Below are positions 26,984 to 36,261 of a stretch of DNA of 45,449 nt, in pieces. A model generated the notes under the pieces. It was given only the letters and a program-made list of their open reading frames with translations, searched no databases and had not been told where the DNA came from. Numbering within the stretch: position 1 is the stretch's first letter; every line of letters begins with the position of its first letter. A program made the position numbers and the translations under genes. The DNA comes from Bacteroidaceae bacterium (GTDB taxonomy: Bacteria; Bacteroidota; Bacteroidia; Bacteroidales; Bacteroidaceae), in NCBI GenBank assembly GCA_021443415.1, contig JABUTZ010000009.1, positions 1,977-47,425 on the forward strand, in the 5' to 3' direction.

Positions 26984-28513
26984 TTATCGACCTTGTTGTT
27001 TTGCGGCGGCTGCGGCGGCTGCGGCACCAGCAGCAGCTCCGCTTGCGGCACTGCCCAGCCCAAGCCCTTCGTTAATCGCTTTCGACTCCACATCCGTAAC
27101 GGCTGACACTAAAGGAGAAAGGAATGTCGTTGTCCATGATGAACCCTTAATCGTTGAATAGACTGTGTTCCAGGCACCATTCAGGAACGTGTCCGACTTA
27201 TCATTCCCATTGGGCATTTTTTTCTTGACGGCTTTCATTTCAACCCATTCTGCCTGCCAGATTTTCTTGTCATAATATTTCTCTCCAGGAATGTTGGCAA
27301 AAGCCACATTCCTTGCGTTACCGATTGCGGGATTGCTCTGCTGGCCATTGGGCTTGTATTCATCGGAGAAATAGTAGTCTTTATTGAGATCGCATGATTC
27401 AGCGAGTGTCAACTCGACGCGATATTCGCCAGTTCCCCACACAGGCTTGTATTCTTCGCTGCCGGCATCCATGGAATAAGACCGAGGCACCAGGAAACAG
27501 TCTCCGGATATGCTGACTTCTGATGAGTGTCCTTTGCGGAGTTTTTTGTTTGAGACCATATATTTTTCCGCATCGCCATTGGCTTTGGAATATACGAAGA
27601 CCTTCTCTCCATCCTTCCATACGCAATCATTAGGGTCTATTTTCATCGCGACATCGAAGCTGCCCAGCAGTTGGTCCCGTTGAAGCATGATTGCCTCATT
27701 AAACCATGAGGAATACACCTTCGCATTCAATGTGACGTTGAGGTCAGACTGCTTTTCAAAGAAATCGGTGTTTTTTGTTACCTCTCTTGTTACATTGCTG
27801 GGAATATCACAAAGGTTCGGCCTGAAATAAATGGAATCTATTTCGAGAAGAAACTTAGCATGGTTCACGATGCTCTGCATTCCCACGGAGTCCGTACGCA
27901 ACGAGCAGAAGATATAGCAATATTCATCGTGCTTGTCGCGCTCTCCGCTTGCATTTTCCGAAGAGAAGTAACTACTGCAGCCAATACCTTTAAATGCAAT
28001 GTTTTCGGGGTCGAAAGCACCATTGTAGGAAGGAAGGGCATAAAAATCCCCGATCATTTGTTGCTGCGACAAGGTCGTTTTGAATGTACGGTAAGATTTT
28101 GCAGTTGTGTACCAATTGTTGAATCTTTCCTTATGTTTCTTGATGGCATTACCGATAAACTCAACCGTATAATTGATGAGGTTGGATGTGAGATTGACGG
28201 CCTTTTGCGATGCCAGTGAACTATATCCGGTCTTTAGTGCGGCGCCCAAGGCTGTGTCGAAGAAGCCGCGCGACTTTTCTCGCTCATTTTGGAGTCCTCG
28301 GATTGTAGTGTTGCGTGACACAACTTCAGCGGGTGTCTCGACTTTTTGGACGATAATCTCATAGGCCCGATTGCCGGAAACACGATTGTTGGCTGGACTG
28401 CCAGAGATCGAATTCGTCTGCTCTGTACTCTCATTGCCTTTCTGTTGGTTGGCTTGTGCAAAGCCCAACGTTGAAACCAAGGTTAAACCAAGGAATAATA
28501 ATTTACGTTTCAT
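26984..28513 (-). CDS. Exported protein of unknown function, last gene of CHAT operon; Ala/Gly-rich C-terminal tail
   Basis: Signal peptide MKRKLLFLGLTLVSTLGFAQA; C-terminus GLGLGSAASGAAAGAAAAAAAAKQQGR. Confidence 0.75.
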   Translation of the reverse strand: MKRKLLFLGLTLVSTLGFAQANQQKGNESTEQTNSISGSPANNRVSGNRAYEIIVQKVETPAEVVSRNTTIRGLQNEREKSRGFFDTALGAALKTGYSSLASQKAVNLTSNLINYTVEFIGNAIKKHKERFNNWYTTAKSYRTFKTTLSQQQMIGDFYALPSYNGAFDPENIAFKGIGCSSYFSSENASGERDKHDEYCYIFCSLRTDSVGMQSIVNHAKFLLEIDSIYFRPNLCDIPSNVTREVTKNTDFFEKQSDLNVTLNAKVYSSWFNEAIMLQRDQLLGSFDVAMKIDPNDCVWKDGEKVFVYSKANGDAEKYMVSNKKLRKGHSSEVSISGDCFLVPRSYSMDAGSEEYKPVWGTGEYRVELTLAESCDLNKDYYFSDEYKPNGQQSNPAIGNARNVAFANIPGEKYYDKKIWQAEWVEMKAVKKKMPNGNDKSDTFLNGAWNTVYSTIKGSSWTTTFLSPLVSAVTDVESKAINEGLGLGSAASGAAAGAAAAAAAAKQQGR

Positions 28514-28524
28514 GTTATTGAATT

Positions 28525-30750
28525 TTAGTTTATTGCGTCAAGTAGTATGAATGAGTTGCAGTAACGCGGAAGGTTGAACGTCGTTATTTTGTTGTCTGAC
28601 TTTGATGCTTTCAGCCGGGCGGCATTAAACGAGCGTGATTTACGACATTCTTTGGAGAAACTGATTCTTGCTGCGTTAAAGGCGGCATGAATATCCAGTT
28701 TTGTTTGTTCGCTCATGGACTTGTATAGATGTTTCATAAACAACATTGTAGCTTCATCGCTGACACTCCATAGACTTACAATCAGTGCACCTGCACCTGC
28801 TTTCTTCAATCCTCTGACCAATCCGGCCGGCCCTTCGTCGTTGAACCGTCCAAGTCCCGTTTGACAAGCGGACAGCACCATGAGGTCTATGTGCGACATG
28901 TCCATTTCGCAGAATTCCCTTGCAGAAATAATGCCATCTTCTTGGCTTTGTTGTTTATAAGCAACATTGGCGCTGGTCAACGCTATCCCCGATGCCAGAA
29001 GCGATTTGTCTTCGGTGATGGAGTCGCGCAACGCCTCGGGAACAAGGGGTACCTCTACATCAAGAGCGTACCCGTGTGTTGACAGGTGCAATACGTTGTA
29101 TGACTTGTTCTGTATGTTCTCTTTTAACTGCCTCTCAAATTGGATGGTTTCTTTGGATGTCACGAACGGGGAAATCCTCGAAATCGAGTCTATCTCGACC
29201 ATGGTGCCATTCAGATAAGTAAAAGGATGGTCCACACGGGGCAGTTTTGCCAATAGATAGTCCATCGCATCATGATTGGCGGCCATTTCACCATTTGAGG
29301 GCTCTGCGTCTTGATTGTAATCCAGACCTCCGGCGGCGAGCATCCTGCTCTTGTCTGATATCTTGTGAGCATTGCGGTTCACAAGATGCGATAACGTAGT
29401 CAGTCTATGCAGGCAAACTCCATTGTCGTCGCGGAGATACTCCAGTGCCAGCAGATGCAAGATGCCATCCGGCGCGAAGTAAATGTCCTCGTAGTCGTAC
29501 GTTTCAAGTATGCTGTCGAGTTCGCCCCACACAAAATGCGTCAAGCACGTGTCCGTATACAGTCTGTCTTTGTCGGACATATTGCTCGAACAAAGAGCAT
29601 CGTCAAGCCGTTGCACTCCATCAACCATGTAACCATGCAGGTCTTCTTCCGTCCATAAAGGAACAAACCGGACTGGTTGTCTCATCTTCAGCGATGGTAC
29701 GACGATAGCGCCATATCGTGCTGTGTCATTTTTCGTATAGCGTACAAAGTCAATGGCACATTCATGTTCCTTCAGTGCCGCTCGCAGTTTGTTGCCGGTG
29801 ATGCTCAATCGTTTGTTTATCTCGTTCATGTTCGAATTGCCCGACATGGCCACTTCCCGACGAAACAATGCTACATCAAGCAGGTAGTCAGGGCAATGAT
29901 TTTCGAGGGCAAAAACCTTGGAAATGTTTGGCTTGATTGCTTTCCAGAAGTCCAGACGCCACTGCTCTGGCTTTGAGGCAAAATTATTGAGCGTATATTC
30001 CTTTTCTGTGGTTACATATTTGCGGAAAGCTTCGACAGCTTCCTTGTATCTGTCTTGTAGCAACAATATCTCCGCTTTCTTTCTGAGGCTAACCTGATAA
30101 TTTCGGCTATCTTTGCCAAGATTCCTGGCAAACCATGCTATGCACTTGTCTATAAGTTGAATGGCTTCCTCTCCATGGCCGGATTGTGCCAATGGTATGG
30201 CTTTTCCCATTTGAATGTTCCAAGTCAGGTTGTCCGTGTTGGCATACAATAAGGCCTTGTCAAAATACGCTAACGCTTTGTCATAAATTCCAAGGTCCAT
30301 GTACATGGCTCCTTGGAAAGCCATAAGTTCATATCTCGTGGCAAGGTCAAGACCATCCAAGGCATTGGCCTCCGCATATAACTTTTCCGCTTCGTCGTAA
30401 TTGCCTGAAAAATAGTTGGCCGTTGCCTTTCTTACCATCCAGCGTTGGCTCTGTGCCTTGGTGATGGGGGAGTAGTCTTCGAGCAACGTCCTTGCCGTCT
30501 GGTAGTCCCCTCTTGTAAAGCACAAATCGACATAGTTCAAGACGAGTGTTGACCTGTTCTCCGAACTGATCTTCTTGTTATTTATACCCTCGACATAGAT
30601 TCTTTCAGCATCCGCATAGCGCGAGGCAGCTTTCGCATCTCTTGCATCCCGGTTGATGGCACGGAACAGAGAAGCGGCAGGCTGGGCCATTGCGGAACAT
30701 GAGAGGCATGTCGCCAATAGAATAAAAATCAGTCTGTCACGAATACGCAT
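28525..30750 (-). CDS. Exported TPR-CHAT caspase-like protease (741 aa)
   Basis: Signal-like N-terminus MRIRDRLIFILLATCLSCSAMAQ; TPR-like N-terminal half; VLHLSTHGYA and DLMVLSACQTGLGRFNDEGPAGLVRGLKKAGAGALIVSLWSVSD. Confidence 0.88.
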   Translation of the reverse strand: MRIRDRLIFILLATCLSCSAMAQPAASLFRAINRDARDAKAASRYADAERIYVEGINNKKISSENRSTLVLNYVDLCFTRGDYQTARTLLEDYSPITKAQSQRWMVRKATANYFSGNYDEAEKLYAEANALDGLDLATRYELMAFQGAMYMDLGIYDKALAYFDKALLYANTDNLTWNIQMGKAIPLAQSGHGEEAIQLIDKCIAWFARNLGKDSRNYQVSLRKKAEILLLQDRYKEAVEAFRKYVTTEKEYTLNNFASKPEQWRLDFWKAIKPNISKVFALENHCPDYLLDVALFRREVAMSGNSNMNEINKRLSITGNKLRAALKEHECAIDFVRYTKNDTARYGAIVVPSLKMRQPVRFVPLWTEEDLHGYMVDGVQRLDDALCSSNMSDKDRLYTDTCLTHFVWGELDSILETYDYEDIYFAPDGILHLLALEYLRDDNGVCLHRLTTLSHLVNRNAHKISDKSRMLAAGGLDYNQDAEPSNGEMAANHDAMDYLLAKLPRVDHPFTYLNGTMVEIDSISRISPFVTSKETIQFERQLKENIQNKSYNVLHLSTHGYALDVEVPLVPEALRDSITEDKSLLASGIALTSANVAYKQQSQEDGIISAREFCEMDMSHIDLMVLSACQTGLGRFNDEGPAGLVRGLKKAGAGALIVSLWSVSDEATMLFMKHLYKSMSEQTKLDIHAAFNAARISFSKECRKSRSFNAARLKASKSDNKITTFNLPRYCNSFILLDAIN

Positions 30751-31367
30751 ACAACATCATGGTTTGATGGGTTTGTTACGGAAATGGATAAAGGTGTCAT
30801 AGAACGGCTATTCGCCTGCCATACATTGTATTGACACCCTTTCTCGGCCTTCTCCAGGCTTGCGTAGTGATGGTTGCAAGACTCGTGGTCGATGCATAAT
30901 CCTATGTCCGTTTCGTCTTCGGCTATCACCATTATCGTCATGAGGCCACGCCCTTTGGTTGTGAACTTCTGTGTTGAATTGGCAGGTATGAGAAAGTTCA
31001 CATGCAGTAGCCCTTGGCCTCTCATGGCGGAAGACACATCAATCAACGTGCTGTCGCTGGCAGTCCAATCGGCGACGATTTTGTCCATCCAGTCCACATC
31101 GAACAGCAGGTGATTCTCGTATTTCGTTGAATCCTGTGGCTCACATGGAACCAAACGAGTCCATGGCAATAGGCCTTCGTTTTGATCTTGCGTCATTTCA
31201 TACATTCTCATGACGCAGTCCGACAGTTTGTCCGCATCTTTGTTCCAATAAGCATTTCTGCACTCAAAGCACAAATTGCGGAACACTTTGAACTTGCCTT
31301 GAAGTTCCTGCGCATCTGTAATCCCAGCTAAGGTCAGCGCAACGATAAGAAGAATGTTTTTTTTCAT
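30729..31367 (-). CDS. Exported protein of unknown function, CHAT operon
   Basis: MKKNILLIVALTLAGITDAQ signal peptide; C-terminal half looks beta-rich; start inside ORF 30729..31379. Confidence 0.7.
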   Translation of the reverse strand: MKKNILLIVALTLAGITDAQELQGKFKVFRNLCFECRNAYWNKDADKLSDCVMRMYEMTQDQNEGLLPWTRLVPCEPQDSTKYENHLLFDVDWMDKIVADWTASDSTLIDVSSAMRGQGLLHVNFLIPANSTQKFTTKGRGLMTIMVIAEDETDIGLCIDHESCNHHYASLEKAEKGCQYNVWQANSRSMTPLSISVTNPSNHDVVCVFVTD

Positions 31368-31385
31368 GATGTGGTACATATCGAA

Positions 31386-34300
31386 TTAGTTTATTGCGTC
31401 AAGTAATATGAATGCAGCCCAATATTTGGGATCCGACCACTCAGGGGTTTTGCGAATGGTTAGCTTCGCAGCCTCCAAGGCATCATGCTTTGTCATCTTC
31501 TTGGCTATCCAATTGGCGTAAAACTCGGTCATGAGCTTGCATGTAGCTTTGTCATCGACCTTCCATAGAGACATGAGGATGGAGTTGGCTCCCGCCTTCT
31601 TGAAGCCGCGTTGCAGACCGAAGACGCCTTCTCCCTTAATGTCACCTTTCGCCGTTTCACAAGCAGAAAGGGTAATTAGGTCAAGACCTACAAGATTCAT
31701 TGTGGATATCTCGAGCGATGTCAGTATGCCGTCTTCTATTCCGTCCGGGATGGTTTCGCCCATCAGAAAATTATCCGCGCCTGCAAACAACAGTCCGCTT
31801 CTCATCAGTGACTTGTCCTCCTCCGTTCGCTGTTGTTGGTCAGAGTTCATATTGTCCCCGTAGATGGCCTTTGAGTCCGCTTCGTTCATGTAAAAGCCAT
31901 GCGTTGCAATGTGAATGACATTCCTCCCTTTTCCATTAATGGACTTGAACGAAGCCTCGGTGCCTTTGTCCTGCAGGAAAAGTTCCACAGGCAGTGATGA
32001 GTCTTTCATCGTGTTGGATATTTGCTCTGCCTCAATCTCGGTGCCCGGCAGGTAAGGTGTGTTGGACATAGCCTCGCGATTGCCTCGGTCTTTGTAAAAT
32101 CTTGCCAAGTCGGCATTGGCACTTGCTCGCAATTCGGGATAGAGTTGCGAGTTATTCTTCATGTCGTCCATCGACATGTCGTAGTGCAAACCACCGTATA
32201 CGATACAACCCGTACCTTCAATCGTGTTTTTATAAGTCAATTCTCGGGTGGAGGAAAGGCGATGGATATCATAGATGTCGGACATGTATTTGTTCGAATT
32301 ATTGTAAAAAGGAAGAGATTCGATAGGTATCTCATTCAGAACTCCTGTAGGTGATATGTACAGATTCTTCTTGTTGTGTATCAATTCATGCAAAGGTTTC
32401 CAAATCAGAGTGGACGCTTTTGCGTTCTGCAACGACGATGTGTTCCAATCCAAAGAGTCGCTATTGCATAGACGTATCATGTAGGGAACCGCACAGTCGC
32501 TGGTTAGGACACAGGCGTAGAGGTCTTTGTCCTTTGAACTGGTGAACTCTATGGCGACGTCGTTCTCTTTGAGGGCGGATTTCACATCTTTCCATGATGC
32601 ATAGAGTCTTGTCCTTATATCGCCAAACATCCTTGATGAAGAAAACAGTTCGTCCTCTAATTTTTTTCGTTGTTCCGCTAAGATTTTCAGGTCCTCTCCG
32701 GAAGCCTTGTCCATCTGTCCCATTATTTCCATCAGATTTTTTGCCTTGGCGATTAGGGTTCGATGGCCAGACTTGCGGATCATGGACATTACGGTGTTGT
32801 AAGAGCGAAGTTGAATGCCCTTGCACAACAAGGCTATGTCATAAGCATACATCTTTAATGAATCGGACTGCAACGAGGAAGCGAACCTGGAAGATTTATC
32901 CATTAGATTTTCAATGCTATAATCCCAAACCAAGTTGTGTTTTATGTTAAAGTTAAATGATTCCAAGTCATCTCGGATTACGTTAAGTGCAAGGTCTTGA
33001 ATAATATCAGTTCTTTCGTTCATTGTGTTCAAGATTTCCATCAGCTCTTCTTGAATCATTGTTTTTGTCGCACCGGCACTAATAGCGTTAAACCCACAAA
33101 ATACAAGTACATCATGATCATACAATCCCGAAAGCAGTTTTTGGCAGGAACCCATGTCGGATTCGTCTGTTTTAAGATAGGAAATAGCCTTCTGCTTGGC
33201 TTCTTCATATCGTCCGGAACGCATTAGTCCCCGAATGTATTTAAGAGTGAAATCTCCATATTCTTCCGTTCCTTTGAGTGATGCGTTTGATTCAAACAAT
33301 GAGTCTAATTTTGCTGCTTGAATCATACAATCCGCCATTTTGTCATATGACTGGTTGAGGATTTCATGTTTGAAGAATAGGATATTGGTTTTTGTGTTCA
33401 CGTTGTCGGTTAGACCGTATGCTTGGTCGTAGTAGTCAGATGCCTTATTAAGATATTCCTGACCTTTATTACGCAGGTAGTTTGCTTTCGCGATGATGTA
33501 CAGTATCTTCTCTTTGTCGTCAAACAAATGTGGGTTGGCTTCTACAAAATTATCTGTGACATTTTCGAAGTTTTCATTGGAAACGTTGTATTGCAGAATA
33601 AAGAGCGTTTCGAAGAAAAGATAACGACAGTCCTTGGGGGCGAGTTCTTTCAATCTTGGATACAATTCCTCCTTATAGTAATCAAGAATCTTCTGTTCTT
33701 GATTATTGTCGTGCCAATACTCGACCAAGGAATAAATCCTATTATGTATTTCATTGGTGTTGACTGGTGAATTTTGCAGTATTGCATTGATATACATTCT
33801 AGAATACTTCAACCAATTGTCATAGTCTGCCATGTCTTGACATTCTTGGGCCAACTCTTCCAAGGTTTCATCGTCTAAATCTTCACGAAGCGACAAGAGT
33901 CTTACCGCTTCCTCATGATTGTCTATGTAACGATTGTATTCAATAAGAGCGTTAAGGTATTTACCTTCCAAGCGTCCCTGATAGATTTCCTTGTAGAAAT
34001 TCACGCAATCTTGATGAGCCTGAATTCCTTTCTTGTCCCTTTTCTCATACATTAGTGTTCGGAACTGAAGGAAAAGGGTTGAGTCAAGAACTTCAATCAT
34101 ATTTCTCTTATCCAGATGTGATTTCCAGTCATTTGTTGGCTGATCAATCCGATTGTATAGGTCACGCCATTGCGCCAGATAGGCATCCATTACTTCCTGG
34201 GCTTCGATATGATTCCTTTGGGCTCTTAATTCCTGCGCGTACTCTCTTACAAGCCGTATGTAGTATGCTTCTGCGAGATAATCAGGTATTAGTCGAACCA

Positions 34301-35888
34301 TTTCTATTTTAATCTTCTTCAAGTCGGTCTTGAACTCTCTCAGAAGATATTTCACGCTATCCGTTACAACTGCATTGGTGTAATTCGATAAGAAACTAAG
34401 TCTTTCATCAATGTCATTTACATGCTTGGCTAATGTGTGTATCGCTTTTGGCTCAATGACATTGGTGATATATGATTGTTTGATGGATTGAAATGTTTCC
34501 TTGGCTGCATTGTAATCTTTGGATAGCAGTTGTGCAATACAGAGATACATTCGTAAGTTCTGTCTTGAAGTCATGTCTTCCGCAGGAACACCTGCACGAT
34601 AAAACTTCTCTTCCAGCTGTCTTAGCAGTGAAATGACATTTGCATATTTCTCACACGTTAATTCTACCGTAGCTTTGCAAATCATGAATAATGCATAGTA
34701 CGGAGATTCATTGTCGATGAATTTGTCCAATGATTCGTTTTCGATTTTCTCAAAATACTCTATGGCCTTGTCATAATTGTTCAGTTTTGTGTATAAACCA
34801 AATCTCAGGCACATTGCCGTCGCGTACATTGATTTGCCGAATTCGGTATCAATCGTCTTGGATAATTTTTCAATCTCATTGATTATATCAAGTGACTTCT
34901 TTTCGTCGCTTTCCTCCATTGTACACAAACAATAGTTAACAAGCTTCGAAAAATACTCTTCAACGTCAGCATGGTCGCAAAGTGAGAGACGGGCGTATGC
35001 AATTTTTGTCTTAACGTTTGTGTGTGCAGTTTGTGAAAGTAAATCGCCCACATTGTCAAGAATTCCCTTATGGGTGTCCTTGTCATTCTTCAAACATACT
35101 CGCAGTATATCCAAATATCTATCGACATATTTTTCCAACTCCTCACCATCGTACATATATACCATAAAACGCAGACCTGCATAATCAACCATCATTGAGG
35201 TCTTCTCCAACTTGTTGTATTTTATGATGTCATCAGCAATTTCCAGATAATGCAATGCCTTATCCGTATCAAGCACCGCAGGGTGCATTGACAGGTTGAC
35301 AATATCACCTAATGTGCTCAAAAGCAAAGTGTCATTCTTTTCATAGGATACCGTTTCAATTTTATGAATTTTCTCATAGTAAAACAGAGCGCTGTCGATT
35401 TTATTTGTATTAATGTATACAGCCGCAATGCCATGATATGTACCGACATGAAACAAATCAAGGCTATCACATAATTGTCGCTCCATCGCATACAATTCAT
35501 ACAGATCGGATAATGCCTGTTGGTATTTGCCGGCATGAAAATCTGACAATATTTTGTTGTTAAAACCATCTATGGCCAACGTTTTTCTGCGGTCTTGTGG
35601 TTTCACTCGATACCACTGTTCGTCTATTGCTCTCGCACGCTCTTTGTCTCCTGCCATATATAGGGAGTGAGCTAGCCACAATTTGCCGTAATCTTGACGC
35701 GAATTATTCGGATCCATTTGCATGGAATCCAATTCATGCACCTTTGCAAACAGGGCTGCCGCCTTCCTGAATTCAGACTTGTCGTATAGGTCCATAGCTT
35801 GCGCATACAGCTCATCGCTTTCCTGGCTTTGAGCATACAGACCAACTGTATGGATAGTTACGAGGAGTAGGAAAAACAGTTTTTTCAT
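31386..35888 (-). CDS. Exported large TPR-CHAT caspase-like protease (1500 aa)
   Basis: MKKLFFLLLVTIHTVGLYAQ signal peptide; long helical TPR-like region; VIHIATHGFYM and DLITLSACETAKGDIKGEGVFGLQRGFKKAGANSILMSLWKVDDKAT; W..AFILLDAIN end. Confidence 0.9.
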   Translation of the reverse strand: MKKLFFLLLVTIHTVGLYAQSQESDELYAQAMDLYDKSEFRKAAALFAKVHELDSMQMDPNNSRQDYGKLWLAHSLYMAGDKERARAIDEQWYRVKPQDRRKTLAIDGFNNKILSDFHAGKYQQALSDLYELYAMERQLCDSLDLFHVGTYHGIAAVYINTNKIDSALFYYEKIHKIETVSYEKNDTLLLSTLGDIVNLSMHPAVLDTDKALHYLEIADDIIKYNKLEKTSMMVDYAGLRFMVYMYDGEELEKYVDRYLDILRVCLKNDKDTHKGILDNVGDLLSQTAHTNVKTKIAYARLSLCDHADVEEYFSKLVNYCLCTMEESDEKKSLDIINEIEKLSKTIDTEFGKSMYATAMCLRFGLYTKLNNYDKAIEYFEKIENESLDKFIDNESPYYALFMICKATVELTCEKYANVISLLRQLEEKFYRAGVPAEDMTSRQNLRMYLCIAQLLSKDYNAAKETFQSIKQSYITNVIEPKAIHTLAKHVNDIDERLSFLSNYTNAVVTDSVKYLLREFKTDLKKIKIEMVRLIPDYLAEAYYIRLVREYAQELRAQRNHIEAQEVMDAYLAQWRDLYNRIDQPTNDWKSHLDKRNMIEVLDSTLFLQFRTLMYEKRDKKGIQAHQDCVNFYKEIYQGRLEGKYLNALIEYNRYIDNHEEAVRLLSLREDLDDETLEELAQECQDMADYDNWLKYSRMYINAILQNSPVNTNEIHNRIYSLVEYWHDNNQEQKILDYYKEELYPRLKELAPKDCRYLFFETLFILQYNVSNENFENVTDNFVEANPHLFDDKEKILYIIAKANYLRNKGQEYLNKASDYYDQAYGLTDNVNTKTNILFFKHEILNQSYDKMADCMIQAAKLDSLFESNASLKGTEEYGDFTLKYIRGLMRSGRYEEAKQKAISYLKTDESDMGSCQKLLSGLYDHDVLVFCGFNAISAGATKTMIQEELMEILNTMNERTDIIQDLALNVIRDDLESFNFNIKHNLVWDYSIENLMDKSSRFASSLQSDSLKMYAYDIALLCKGIQLRSYNTVMSMIRKSGHRTLIAKAKNLMEIMGQMDKASGEDLKILAEQRKKLEDELFSSSRMFGDIRTRLYASWKDVKSALKENDVAIEFTSSKDKDLYACVLTSDCAVPYMIRLCNSDSLDWNTSSLQNAKASTLIWKPLHELIHNKKNLYISPTGVLNEIPIESLPFYNNSNKYMSDIYDIHRLSSTRELTYKNTIEGTGCIVYGGLHYDMSMDDMKNNSQLYPELRASANADLARFYKDRGNREAMSNTPYLPGTEIEAEQISNTMKDSSLPVELFLQDKGTEASFKSINGKGRNVIHIATHGFYMNEADSKAIYGDNMNSDQQQRTEEDKSLMRSGLLFAGADNFLMGETIPDGIEDGILTSLEISTMNLVGLDLITLSACETAKGDIKGEGVFGLQRGFKKAGANSILMSLWKVDDKATCKLMTEFYANWIAKKMTKHDALEAAKLTIRKTPEWSDPKYWAAFILLDAIN

Positions 35889-35904
35889 AGATGCAAGAAT
35901 AGAG

Positions 35905-36261
35905 TTAATACTTTATTGCTTGTCGTGTTGAGGTGTGATTGTCTTTGATGGTCTGGTTCTTGTATGAACTCGTAGGGTTTTGCTGTCTGTCCAGTTCGGC
36001 AATGCATTGAATTTTCAAGTCTTGCATTAGGGCTTTGGTTACAACCTTGATTTTGACACCTTTCCCATTGATGCGCTTAATACGCATTGACTGGCTGGCA
36101 AGTGTCCACTTGATGACGGACTGGTCGCCAAAGGTGTCGCCCTTACGCAACGTCTTTCCGCCAATCTCGATGCTCTCAGTACTGAGATAGAGAATTTTAT
36201 AGTCATCCGCAACTGCCGAGGTCGTGATGAATAGCAACAATGACAATAATGAATGTCTCAT
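35905..36261 (-). CDS. Small exported protein of unknown function, CHAT operon
   Basis: MRHSLLSLLLFITTSAVADDYKILYLSTESIEIGGKTLRKGDTFG...; 118 aa. Confidence 0.7.
   Translation of the reverse strand: MRHSLLSLLLFITTSAVADDYKILYLSTESIEIGGKTLRKGDTFGDQSVIKWTLASQSMRIKRINGKGVKIKVVTKALMQDLKIQCIAELDRQQNPTSSYKNQTIKDNHTSTRQAIKY

Noticed and set aside
27001-27060. GCG/GCT trinucleotide run as a microsatellite switch
   Set aside because: It encodes the Ala-rich tail in frame with mixed codons; length change would stay in frame, so an on/off switch is not supported.
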